Translations under genes and position numbers: made by a program
Source: JBDSYA01 sp039925865
Lineage (GTDB): Bacteria > Bacteroidota > Ignavibacteria > Tepidaquicellales > Tepidaquicellaceae
Length of the DNA: 27,969 bases
Assembly: GCA_039925865.1 (NCBI GenBank)
Contig: JBDSYA010000050.1
Location: 1-27,969 of the forward strand
Reading direction: 5' to 3'
The notes under the pieces: model-generated
Seen by the model: the letters and a program-made list of their open reading frames with translations, nothing else
Told to the model about the DNA's origin: nothing
Database searches by the model: none
In this document: piece by piece, positions 1 through 7,631 of the stretch
How the letters are laid out: each line of letters opens with the position of its first letter
Position numbering within the stretch: the first letter of the stretch is position 1

Positions 1-430
1 GAATCTTTATAATTACAGCGCTTTTGGAAAAGATTCACCTTTCGGTATTCTTCATCAGATGGATGGAAAAATTGCAGTTCTTGACATCGGCGGTGATTTC
101 AGCATGACCTTTTATCATTATATCGAAGAGATGGAAAACGCGCCTAATCGTTATCACAAAATTTTCAAGGGTCCTTATATTGACAATGATGGAATTGAAA
201 CAATACGGGAGTTTAATCTTTATGCCAGAATTCTGGAAGACCGCGTGGTAACTGACGTCAAACCGATGGAGGATTACATATGGGAGAATGGATTGTATGC
301 AGGAGATCCTCCGGGAATTGGAAGCTGTCTTCATTTAATAAAAGCAAATATTTTTTATGATATAACTGCAAAAGTTATCAGAGAAGGCAGGGCTTTAGGC
401 ATGCTGTACAGAATTGGCAAGGCAAGTTGA
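1..430 (+). CDS. AAC(3)-family acyltransferase, 3' part (5' end outside window)
   Basis: The reading frame is open from base 2, with no start needed before the edge, so this is the C-terminal ~142 residues of a longer protein; AAC(3) proteins are usually ~260-280 residues. The segment shows the family core: a serine/proline-rich turn (DSPFG), a 'DGKIAVLDIGG' strand, then TFYHYIEE, whose His codon (116-118) lies where the catalytic His of aminoglycoside 3-N-acetyltransferases sits. Family knowledge: homologues in polysaccharide loci are thought to acylate amino sugars rather than antibiotics. It ends in TTGA shared with the next gene's TTG start, so the two are translationally coupled. Sugar N-acylation here is inferred from context; the acyl donor cannot be read from the sequence. 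Confidence 0.75.
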   Translation, partial: NLYNYSAFGKDSPFGILHQMDGKIAVLDIGGDFSMTFYHYIEEMENAPNRYHKIFKGPYIDNDGIETIREFNLYARILEDRVVTDVKPMEDYIWENGLYAGDPPGIGSCLHLIKANIFYDITAKVIREGRALGMLYRIGKAS

Positions 431-1710
431 AATCAGAAATCGAAAAATATTTTGACAGGCTTTGGCCTTTAAACAGAAGTCTTACAGGAAACGGTAACCG
501 GGAAACTCTGAAGATATTATCAGAGCTGATCGATTTGAAAATCAATGAAATTCCATCAGGAACGAAATGCTTTGACTGGACAATTCCGCCGGAATGGAAC
601 GTCCGTGAAGCCTGGATTAAAGACAGTAAAGGAAGTAAAATTGTTGACTTCCAAAAAAATAATTTGCATTTGCTGGGTTATTCAATAAGCTACAAAGGAA
701 ATACGGATCTTGAAACAATGAAAAAGAATATGTATTCACTGCCTGATCAGCCTGAAGTCATTCCATACTTAACATCTTATTATAAACGACGTTGGGGATT
801 TTGTGTAAGTGATAGTCAGCTTAATAAGCTTAAGGAAGATACATATGAAATAAACATAGATTCTGATCTGAATGAAAACGGTACAATGACCATTGGTGAA
901 GCAGTTTTAAAAGGGAAAACAGATGAAGAAATTTTGTTATCAACTTATATTTGTCATCCATCAATGGCTAACAATGAATTATCTGGACCTTTGGTGACTG
1001 CATTTATTTACAAAGAATTAATCAAGATGAAACACAGAAGATATACTTACAAATTACTTTTTCTTCCTGAAACTATCGGAGCCATTTATTATTTGTCAAT
1101 CAACGGAGAGCATTTAAAAGAAAAGCTTGCGGCGGGATATGTGATAACATGTATCGGAGATGATGCAAGATTTACATACAAAAAAAGCCGAATGGGCGAT
1201 TCACTTGCTGACAGAGCAGCTTTGCTCGCACTTGAACAATCAGGAGAAGATTATATTCAAGAAGATTTTTTCCCAACCGGAAGTGATGAAAGACAATATT
1301 GTTCACCGGGTTTTAATTTACCGGTCGGATCATTGATGCGTTCGCGATATGGTAAATACAAAGAATATCATACATCAGATGACAACAAGGAGTTTATTTC
1401 ATTTGAAGCCATGGAAGAATCTGTAAAAATATACATTGAGATAATAACGATTATGGAAAATAATTTTATATATGAAAACAAGTTTCCATTTTGCGAGCCT
1501 CAATTAGGAAAGAGAGATCTTTATCCGACATTGGGTTCACAAAAAGATACTTCAGGATATGTTGACGCCATGATGTGGATCCTTAATCTCTCTGACGGAA
1601 GCAATGATCTGATAGAAATCGCAAAACGAAGTAAAATAAATTTCAATGTACTGATGAAGGCTGCTGAGAACTTGCTTGAGAAAGATCTGATCCGGAAAAA
1701 GGTTCAGTGA
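427..1710 (+). CDS. DUF4910/DUF2172 aminopeptidase-like protein
   Basis: A 427-residue protein of the DUF4910 family, an M28-like aminopeptidase fold with an inserted DUF2172 domain and a C-terminal winged-helix segment (about residues 365-427). Likely zinc-site residues are visible: CHPS (His177), the following ANNELSG, PETIG (Glu215), SDERQY (Asp287) and EYHTSDD (His315). The N-terminal WPLNRSLTGNGNRET stretch is typical of the family. These proteins recur in surface-polysaccharide loci, but no substrate is firmly known to me; removal of an aminoacyl or acyl group from a sugar is a guess. The TTG start at 427 overlaps the TGA of the acyltransferase by four bases, and no ATG near the conserved N-terminus competes with it. 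No signal peptide is seen, so it should be cytoplasmic. Confidence 0.85.
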   Translation: MKSEIEKYFDRLWPLNRSLTGNGNRETLKILSELIDLKINEIPSGTKCFDWTIPPEWNVREAWIKDSKGSKIVDFQKNNLHLLGYSISYKGNTDLETMKKNMYSLPDQPEVIPYLTSYYKRRWGFCVSDSQLNKLKEDTYEINIDSDLNENGTMTIGEAVLKGKTDEEILLSTYICHPSMANNELSGPLVTAFIYKELIKMKHRRYTYKLLFLPETIGAIYYLSINGEHLKEKLAAGYVITCIGDDARFTYKKSRMGDSLADRAALLALEQSGEDYIQEDFFPTGSDERQYCSPGFNLPVGSLMRSRYGKYKEYHTSDDNKEFISFEAMEESVKIYIEIITIMENNFIYENKFPFCEPQLGKRDLYPTLGSQKDTSGYVDAMMWILNLSDGSNDLIEIAKRSKINFNVLMKAAENLLEKDLIRKKVQ

Positions 1711-1798
1711 TTAATTGAAACAGATATATCATTATCGGATAAAGTTAGTTTTTTATTTAGGGTTTTTATGAAAGCTGTTTTGAAAAATTTTAAAAAGA

Positions 1799-3079
1799 AT
1801 GAGCACGATAATAAAAGTTGAAGGTCTGTCAAAGCTTTACAGGCTTGGCATAATTTCATCTAAAACAATATCTCAGGACATAAACAGGTTTTGGTCAAAG
1901 ATAACAAAAAGAGAAAATCCTGATCATAAGATCGGAGAATTAAATAATCGTTCATTAAACGGGAACGGTCAATATGTCTGGGCACTCAATGATATAAATT
2001 TCGAAGTTAAAAAAGGCGAAGTACTCGGTATTATCGGTAAAAACGGTGCAGGAAAATCAACGCTGTTAAAAATCTTATCAAGAGTAACGACACCGTCAAC
2101 AGGAAGTGTAAAAATAAAGGGAAGAGTTGCAAGCTTACTTGAAGTAGGAACAGGATTTCATCAGGAGCTGACAGGAAAGGAAAATATTTTTTTAAACGGA
2201 TCCATTCTTGGAATGACAAGGAGTGAAATAAAAAGTAAGTATGATGAAATTGTAGAATTTTCAGGGATCGGAAATTATATAGATACTCCTGTTAAAAGGT
2301 ATTCATCAGGCATGTTTGTTCGTCTGGCCTTTGCAGTTGCAGCTCATCTCGAGCCGGAAATTTTAATCGTTGATGAAGTCCTTGCTGTAGGAGACGTTGA
2401 ATTTCAAAAAAAATGCATTGGTAAAATGCATGACGTTTCGGAAAATGAAGGCCGGACAGTTTTATTTGTAAGCCATAATATGGCTGCAGTTAATAATCTT
2501 TGCACAAGAGGATTGATTCTGGAATATGGAAAAGTATCTTACCAGGGCGAAATAAGTAATGCAGTAAGTAAATATCTTGCCGCTAATAATTCTTTGGAAA
2601 AAGTATCTTTAAAAGACAGGAAAAACAGGGCGGGAAATAACAAATTCAAATTTACCAATTTGTATCTTAAAGATATGCTTGGTGAATCGTTAAGCCAGGT
2701 AATTTCAGGCGAACCTTTACTGATCGAGCTTGAATATGAATGCGTTGATTTATTAACGGGTAATTTAATTATTGCAGTTTCATTTATGGATGGTTACGGA
2801 AATACGACTGCTACATTTATCACAGATGAGATGGGAATTAAATTTGAAAATATTAAAAAATCAGGGCGGATTTTTCTTAAAATTCCAAAGCTTCTATTGC
2901 GTTCGGATAATTATTCAATAAGACTTTTTGCAAGCCTTAACGGTACGCAAGCTGAAAACATACTCGACGATATTGAAAATGCATTAACGCTTAATGTGTT
3001 GCCCGGTGATTTCTGGAACTCGGGTCAGCTTAACCGTGTAGGAAATTACAGTTTAATGGACGGGAAGTTTTATAATTAA
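1799..3079 (+). CDS. wzt: Wzt-type ABC transporter ATPase for polysaccharide export
   Basis: A 426-residue ATP-binding subunit. Visible motifs are Walker A GKNGAGKST (80-88), signature YSSGM (168-172), Walker B ILIVDE (188-193) and H-loop SH (225-226). The region between strand 1 and Walker A is long, as in the O-antigen/teichoic-acid exporters Wzt and TagH. Residues ~265-425 form an extra beta-rich domain like the Wzt C-terminal domain, which in E. coli O8/O9a binds the chain terminus and sets export specificity. It should pair with an inner-membrane Wzm permease, which is not in this window and is normally next door, so it probably lies upstream. The ATG at 1799 follows an 88-base gap from the previous gene; a promoter could sit there but I see no convincing one. 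Confidence 0.9.
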   Translation: MSTIIKVEGLSKLYRLGIISSKTISQDINRFWSKITKRENPDHKIGELNNRSLNGNGQYVWALNDINFEVKKGEVLGIIGKNGAGKSTLLKILSRVTTPSTGSVKIKGRVASLLEVGTGFHQELTGKENIFLNGSILGMTRSEIKSKYDEIVEFSGIGNYIDTPVKRYSSGMFVRLAFAVAAHLEPEILIVDEVLAVGDVEFQKKCIGKMHDVSENEGRTVLFVSHNMAAVNNLCTRGLILEYGKVSYQGEISNAVSKYLAANNSLEKVSLKDRKNRAGNNKFKFTNLYLKDMLGESLSQVISGEPLLIELEYECVDLLTGNLIIAVSFMDGYGNTTATFITDEMGIKFENIKKSGRIFLKIPKLLLRSDNYSIRLFASLNGTQAENILDDIENALTLNVLPGDFWNSGQLNRVGNYSLMDGKFYN

Positions 3080-3112
3080 ATGGTTACCATTATTTTAAAT
3101 TGAGATCTTAGA

Positions 3113-3808
3113 TTGAAAAATAAAAAAGTTCTTGTTACAGGTGCAGACGGATTTATAGGGAGTCATCTTGTTGAAAAATTAATAGATGAAGGATGTAAAG
3201 TTAAGGCTTTCGTTTATTATAATTCTTTTAACTCATGGGGCTGGCTTGATTCAATTCCAAAAGATAAGCTAAAGGAAATAGAAATAATTTCGGGTGATAT
3301 AAGAGACAGTTACAGAGTCGAGGCTGCTGCAAAAAAAATTGATATGATATTTCATCTCGCAGCACTGATATCAATTCCGTTTAGTTATCATTCACCAGAA
3401 AGTTATGTTGATACAAATGTAAAAGGAACATTGAATGTACTGCAGGCTGCAAGGAAGTTTGATACAGAAAGGGTTTTAATTACTTCTACATCTGAAGTAT
3501 ATGGAACTGCAAAGTATGTGCCTATAGATGAACAACATCCGAAGCAGGGGCAGTCTCCTTATTCTGCATCTAAGATAGGCGCGGATTTTATGGGCGAATC
3601 TTTTTACAGAAGTTTTAACATCCCGGTAGTGATAGTAAGACCTTTCAATACATTCGGACCGAGGCAATCAGGCAGAGCAGTAATTCCAACAATAATTACA
3701 CAGCTGCTGTCAGGAATAAATGAAATCAAACTGGGATCTTTGCATCCAACGAGAGATCTTGTCTATGTCAAAGATACTGTTAATGGATTTATTCAGATCG
3801 CGAAATAA
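3113..3808 (+). CDS. legB: LegB-like NAD-dependent sugar 4,6-dehydratase, N-terminal part cut by in-frame stop
   Basis: An extended short-chain dehydrogenase/reductase. It has the Rossmann motif GADGFIG (10-16), the family-specific VYYNSFNSWGWLD (34-46), STSEVYG (125-131), the catalytic YSASK (Tyr150, Lys154) and RPFNTFGPRQ (176-185). The NSFNSWGW stretch is strongly reminiscent of LegB, which makes the 4-keto-6-deoxy intermediate from GDP-GlcNAc in legionaminic acid synthesis. Translation stops at TAA 3806-3808 after 231 residues. The rest of the enzyme continues in the same frame to 4105, and together they give the expected ~330 residues. The cut piece keeps the NAD site and catalytic pair but lacks the C-terminal substrate-binding part, so it is probably inactive alone. 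The start is TTG at 3113. The stop may be a real mutation or a sequence error. Confidence 0.8.
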   Translation: MKNKKVLVTGADGFIGSHLVEKLIDEGCKVKAFVYYNSFNSWGWLDSIPKDKLKEIEIISGDIRDSYRVEAAAKKIDMIFHLAALISIPFSYHSPESYVDTNVKGTLNVLQAARKFDTERVLITSTSEVYGTAKYVPIDEQHPKQGQSPYSASKIGADFMGESFYRSFNIPVVIVRPFNTFGPRQSGRAVIPTIITQLLSGINEIKLGSLHPTRDLVYVKDTVNGFIQIAK

Positions 3809-3829
3809 AAAAAACTGATCGGTGAAGAA

Positions 3830-4105
3830 GTGAATATTGCGACCAATTCAGAGTTAAGTATTCGTGAGGTTGCGGACAAGATCATAAATGCAATCAATCC
3901 TAAAGCAGTTATTATTAGCGAAGATAACCGCATAAGGCCTGAAAACAGTGAAGTTGAGAGATTGTTTGGTTCAAATGAAAAGATTTCGAAATTTACAAAC
4001 TGGACCTCAGAATATTCATTTGATTCAGGATTAGAGGAAACCATAAGTTGGTTTAGAAGTCCGGAAAATTTAATAAGATATAAATCTGAAATTTATAATA
4101 TATAA
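3830..4105 (+). pseudogene. legB: C-terminal fragment of the LegB-like dehydratase
   Basis: The same frame as 3113-3808 resumes straight after the TAA. Codons 3809-3829 read KKLIGEE and lead into VNIATNSELSIREVADKI, the usual C-terminal segment of LegB-type dehydratases, followed by RPENSEVERLFGSNEKI. A GTG at 3830 could allow reinitiation 22 bases after the stop and give a 91-residue polypeptide, but this would lack the nucleotide-binding fold. I read it as the tail of one 330-residue gene (3113-4105) rather than a separate gene. The downstream acyltransferase begins directly at 4106, so the operon spacing is intact. A complementation-type split (two chains assembling) cannot be excluded from sequence. 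Confidence 0.75.
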
Positions 4106-4729
4106 TTGATCCGGGAAGAGAAGGTAATTTTAATAGGCGGTTTTCATGAGGTGGTAGAGCTTTGTGAAAGATGCAATAAAAATATAATCGGAATAATCGA
4201 CAAGGAAAAATCGGGTTCATATATGGGTTATAAGATTTTTGGAACCGATGAATGCGCAGAAAATATTTTTAAAGAGCACAGTGGTGTCCCATTAATTTTT
4301 TCTCCCGATCTTCCGGAAGTTAAAAGCAGGCTTTCTAAATATTATGAAAATATCGGATTCAAATTTACAAATCTGATTTCACCAAAAGCCAATCTATCAA
4401 AACATTACGAGGTAGGAAAAGGAATAGTAGTACAGGACGGAGCTAATATTTCTTCAAATGTAAAACTAGGTAATTTCATTAAACTGAACATTAATGCAAA
4501 TGTCATGCACGACACATCGATAGGCGATTTTACAACTATTGCTCCAAATTCTGTAATACTTGGGCGTGTAGAGTTAGGAAAATTATGTTATGTAGGAGCA
4601 AACTCAACAATTCTTCCCGGATTAATTATCGGGAATGAATCAATCGTTGGAGCAGGCTCAGTAGTTACAAAGAATATAGAAAACAATAAAATTGTTTCGG
4701 GTAATCCGGCAAAAGTTAAAGGAAGCTGA
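4106..4729 (+). CDS. NeuD/PglD-like sugar N-acyltransferase
   Basis: A 207-residue two-domain protein. Residues 1-~85 form a small Rossmann-like PglD_N domain (ILIGGFHEVVEL in place of the usual glycine/His loop). Residues ~90-207 are a left-handed beta-helix of hexapeptide repeats, ending in the typical GAGSVVTKN...GNPAKV cap. His135 in NVMHDTSIGDF aligns with the catalytic His of PglD and NeuD. Family members transfer an acetyl (or other acyl) group from CoA to the 4-amino group of UDP- or GDP-linked 4-amino-4,6-dideoxy sugars, usually as trimers. It starts at a TTG directly abutting the TAA of the dehydratase. It lies between a dehydratase and an aminotransferase, so it should act on the same sugar. 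A formyltransferase nearby could compete for the same amine. Confidence 0.85.
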   Translation: MIREEKVILIGGFHEVVELCERCNKNIIGIIDKEKSGSYMGYKIFGTDECAENIFKEHSGVPLIFSPDLPEVKSRLSKYYENIGFKFTNLISPKANLSKHYEVGKGIVVQDGANISSNVKLGNFIKLNINANVMHDTSIGDFTTIAPNSVILGRVELGKLCYVGANSTILPGLIIGNESIVGAGSVVTKNIENNKIVSGNPAKVKGS

Positions 4730-4735
4730 TATAGA

Positions 4736-5866
4736 GTGGTTTATAAAATCCCATTGTTTGAATTAAATTTTGACCGGAAAGAGGAAGATGCTGTTATAAA
4801 AACACTTCGTTCAAAATGGATCTCAACAGGACCAATGACAATTGAATTTGAGAAAAAATTTTCTGAAATGTCAGGTGCAGGTTATTCAATCGCACTCGCC
4901 AACTGCACAGTTGCACTGCATCTTGCAATGGAGCTGCTTGAAATTAAAAAAGGTGATGAAGTAATAGTGCCTTCATTGACATTTGCTGCAACGGTGAATT
5001 GTATAAGATACACCGGCGCTGTCCCTGTATTTTGTGACATCAAAAGTTATGAAGATCTTACAATTGATCCTGAAAAAATCAAATCTCTTATTACAAAAAA
5101 AACAAAGGCAATAATTGTTATGCATTACGCAGGTTTCGCCTGTGATATGAAAAATATATTGAATATCGCGAAGAAATATAAATTGAAAATTGTCGAAGAT
5201 GCCTGCCATGGACCGCTTTCAGAATATGACGGGAAAAAACTCGGTACAATAGGCGACATAGGCTGCTTCAGTTTTTTTTCAAATAAAAACATTAGTACCG
5301 GCGAGGGAGGCATGTTAATAACTAATGATAAGAAATTATTTGACAGGGCTAAACTCTTAAGATCACATGGCATGACAAGCCTTTCGTATGAAAGATCTAA
5401 AGGCCACAGCACAGATTATGATATTGTTGAATTGGGATATAATTATAGAATGGATGATATCAGAGCTTCAATTGGAATTGTTCAACTGGCCAAATTAAAA
5501 AAGGATCTGGACAAGAGAAGCAAGATCCGGAAACAATATATAAAAAAACTTTCTGCTGTTGAAGATCTTATAATTCCATTTAAGGAAAATTCCGGTATAG
5601 TTTCTAATTACATATTTCCTGTGATATTGAAAAATTCAAATTTTAAGAGAAGGAATAATATCAGAGAAGCTCTTAAAAACAAAGGAATACAAACCAGCGT
5701 GCATTATCCCGCAGTTCACAACTTTTCATTTTATAAAAAAAGTAAAAACAATTTACCGCTCACGGAATACGTGACGGATAATGAGATCACTCTGCCCATG
5801 TATGGAAGTTTAAATAAAAATCAGATAGAATATATAAGCAACAGTTTAATTGAAGTGCTTAAATGA
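4736..5866 (+). CDS. DegT/DnrJ/EryC1/StrS sugar aminotransferase (module A)
   Basis: A 376-residue PLP-dependent aminotransferase that converts a keto-sugar nucleotide to the amino sugar using glutamate. The PLP lysine is Lys184 in FFSNKNISTGEGG; VEDACHG (Asp155 contacts the pyridine nitrogen) and the ANCTVALHL loop are present. RSHGMTSLSYER and LGYNYRMDDIRASIG are typical of a DegT subgroup common in polysaccharide loci. It is not the usual LegC type, whose N-terminus and active-site surroundings differ as I remember them. It presumably aminates the 4-keto product of the LegB-like dehydratase. The start is GTG at 4736, six bases after the previous stop. The end overlaps the next gene in ATGA. 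Confidence 0.88.
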   Translation: MVYKIPLFELNFDRKEEDAVIKTLRSKWISTGPMTIEFEKKFSEMSGAGYSIALANCTVALHLAMELLEIKKGDEVIVPSLTFAATVNCIRYTGAVPVFCDIKSYEDLTIDPEKIKSLITKKTKAIIVMHYAGFACDMKNILNIAKKYKLKIVEDACHGPLSEYDGKKLGTIGDIGCFSFFSNKNISTGEGGMLITNDKKLFDRAKLLRSHGMTSLSYERSKGHSTDYDIVELGYNYRMDDIRASIGIVQLAKLKKDLDKRSKIRKQYIKKLSAVEDLIIPFKENSGIVSNYIFPVILKNSNFKRRNNIREALKNKGIQTSVHYPAVHNFSFYKKSKNNLPLTEYVTDNEITLPMYGSLNKNQIEYISNSLIEVLK

Positions 5867-6504
5867 AAATAACAATAATTACTGATGATCTAAAAAGCTG
5901 GTTTATACCTTATGGAAACGAACTGATGATATTACTTTCTGAAAAAGGTCATGATGTGACCTATGTACATAATAAGAATGATATTGAAAGAGGCGATATA
6001 TGTTTTATACTAAGCTGCATAAGTATAATGAATGAAGGTTATCTTGCCATGAATAAAAATAATATTGTTGTACATGCAAGTGATCTGCCGAGAGGGAAGG
6101 GATTCTCTCCAATGCAATGGCAGGTACTTGAAGGAAGGGATGAAATAGTTCTTACATTATTCGAGGCGCGAAAAGAGTTTGATGCCGGGCCGTTTTATTT
6201 CAAAAAAGTTTTGAAATTAAACGGAACCGAACTGTATATAGAGATGAGGGAAAAACTGGGAACCATAATGATCGCGATGTGCACGTCTTTCATTGAGGAT
6301 ATAGATAAACTTAACCCGACAGAGCAAACCGGCAACGAAACATTCTATCACAGGAGGACAACAAAAGATGATGAGCTGGATATTAAAAAATCCATCGAGG
6401 AACAATTCAATCATTTCAGGATAGCAGATAATGATAATCACCCGCTTCATTTCAAATACAAAAACAGAAACTATATTCTTAAAATTTACAGTACTGACAA
6501 TTGA
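5863..6504 (+). CDS. Formyltransferase-fold sugar N-formyltransferase (short type)
   Basis: A 213-residue protein with a formyltransferase N-terminal fold, resembling the small methionyl-tRNA-formyltransferase-like proteins of sialic-acid-like sugar loci. The active-site region reads VVHASDLPRGKGFSPMQWQ, with catalytic-type His71, followed by EFDAGP (Asp107) in the place of the folate-site Asp. The Asn that precedes the His by two residues in true methionyl-tRNA formyltransferase is Val69 here. Length and context argue against a tRNA enzyme. The likely reaction is transfer of a formyl group from N10-formyltetrahydrofolate to the amine made by the preceding aminotransferase, whose stop it overlaps (ATGA). 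The tail (about 150-213) is poorly conserved and I cannot assign it. Confidence 0.75.
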   Translation: MKITIITDDLKSWFIPYGNELMILLSEKGHDVTYVHNKNDIERGDICFILSCISIMNEGYLAMNKNNIVVHASDLPRGKGFSPMQWQVLEGRDEIVLTLFEARKEFDAGPFYFKKVLKLNGTELYIEMREKLGTIMIAMCTSFIEDIDKLNPTEQTGNETFYHRRTTKDDELDIKKSIEEQFNHFRIADNDNHPLHFKYKNRNYILKIYSTDN

Positions 6505-7595
6505 ATTCCGTAAAAGGTGATGACTCAATTATTTCGTCAATATCAGTAGATAAATCCCGTTCAATCCTGTATGCTTTAAAAAAAATGGATGAACTTGATA
6601 TGAAGCTTTTAATCGTCAGTGATAATGATTCATTTAAAAGTGTACTTAGCATAGGTGATATACAGAGGGCTATAATCAAGGGGCTTTCACTTGATACAGA
6701 AATTTCGAAAATACTGAGAGATCAGATCACTGTTTGTCATGAAGGTGATGATCTTGAAAAGATAAAATCAGAAATGCTTTCTTACCGTGCGGAGTTTATG
6801 CCAATCTTAAGTGATGACGGGGAAATAATCAACGTGGTATTCTGGAAAGATATTTTTAGTGATAAGCACATTGATAATCACAACAAACTCAATCTGCCGG
6901 TTGTGATAATGGCAGGTGGCGAGGGTCAGAGATTAAAGCCTCTTACTAATATAATACCGAAACCGCTTGTTCCATTAGGAAATAAATCAATTGTGGAAAA
7001 TATTATAGAAAGCTTTGTAAAATCGGGCGTAAGCCAGTTTTATCTTCTTGTAAATTATAAAGCATCCATGATAGAAAATTATTTCAATGAGCTCATAGAC
7101 AAACAATATAATCTCAGCTTCATAAAAGAAAATACTCCATTGGGTACAGCAGGAAGTCTTTATTTTCTGAAAGGAAAGATCACTGAAACATTTTTTGTAT
7201 CAAACTGCGACATACTCATCTATCAGGATTATTCCGAGGTTTTAAAATATCACAAAGAAAATAATAACGAACTCACTGTGATCGGAGCTTTGCAGCATTA
7301 TTCAATACCTTATGGTACAATTGAGGTAGAAAGCGGGGATGTTTTAAAAGAGATGAAAGAAAAACCTGAAATTACATTTGTAATAAATTCAGGAATGTAC
7401 ATTCTCGAACCACACTTACTCGACGAAATTCCTGAAGAGAAATTTTTTCATATCACTGAACTAATAAATGGTGTCAAGAAGCGGGGTGGCAGAGTGGGAG
7501 TTTTTCCTGTTAGCGAAAAATCATGGCTCGATATAGGCGACTGGAAAGAGTTCAGGAGGACTCAGGAGATATTCATGAAAAAGGGAATAAACTAA
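6501..7595 (+). CDS. ptmE: PtmE-like CBS-domain sugar-1-phosphate nucleotidyltransferase
   Basis: A 364-residue fusion. Residues ~8-125 contain two CBS motifs, and residues ~132-360 form a nucleotidyltransferase with the signature MAGGEGQRLKPLT (137-149), the KPL metal/phosphate segment (154-156) and the SNCDIL acidic site. This architecture matches PtmE of Campylobacter jejuni, which makes GDP-glucosamine from glucosamine-1-phosphate and GTP, the first committed step of the GDP route to legionaminic acid. The CBS pair may sense an adenine or guanine nucleotide. The TTG start overlaps the previous TGA. Presence of this enzyme suggests that module A works on GDP-linked sugars. A mannose-1-phosphate or other NTP specificity is possible, because these domains look alike. 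Confidence 0.85.
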   Translation: MNSVKGDDSIISSISVDKSRSILYALKKMDELDMKLLIVSDNDSFKSVLSIGDIQRAIIKGLSLDTEISKILRDQITVCHEGDDLEKIKSEMLSYRAEFMPILSDDGEIINVVFWKDIFSDKHIDNHNKLNLPVVIMAGGEGQRLKPLTNIIPKPLVPLGNKSIVENIIESFVKSGVSQFYLLVNYKASMIENYFNELIDKQYNLSFIKENTPLGTAGSLYFLKGKITETFFVSNCDILIYQDYSEVLKYHKENNNELTVIGALQHYSIPYGTIEVESGDVLKEMKEKPEITFVINSGMYILEPHLLDEIPEEKFFHITELINGVKKRGGRVGVFPVSEKSWLDIGDWKEFRRTQEIFMKKGIN

Positions 7596-7631
7596 GATGT
7601 TAGTATTCAAAGCTCTCATTCATAGATATTC

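Noticed and set aside
1..430. Aminoglycoside resistance gene
   Set aside because: The fold is AAC(3)-like, but it lies in a glycan locus and is coupled to a DUF4910 gene; nothing suggests a mobile resistance cassette.
3080..3090. Short near-palindrome ATGGT-T-ACCAT after the wzt stop
   Set aside because: Five-base arms with a one-base centre cannot form a stable hairpin, there is no T tract, and no second copy was noticed.
3807..3814. Eight-A run as a programmed or accidental frameshift site in the dehydratase
   Set aside because: The coding sequence before and after is in the same frame, so a one- or two-base shift would break rather than repair it. A point change at the TAA explains it better.
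5125..5412. Minus-strand open frames (also 35-334, 6217-6528, 15957-16244, 22354-22623)
   Set aside because: All lie antisense inside well-supported genes, and their translations show no recognisable domain; they are shadows of the coding strand.
4736..5866. LegC aminotransferase
   Set aside because: It sits by LegB- and PtmE-like genes, but its sequence around the N-terminus and PLP lysine belongs to another DegT subgroup as I know it.
5863..6504. Methionyl-tRNA formyltransferase
   Set aside because: The protein is far shorter than Fmt, lacks its C-terminal barrel, and is overlapped by sugar-nucleotide genes; a sugar formyltransferase fits better. The same reasoning on context applies to 12786-13718.
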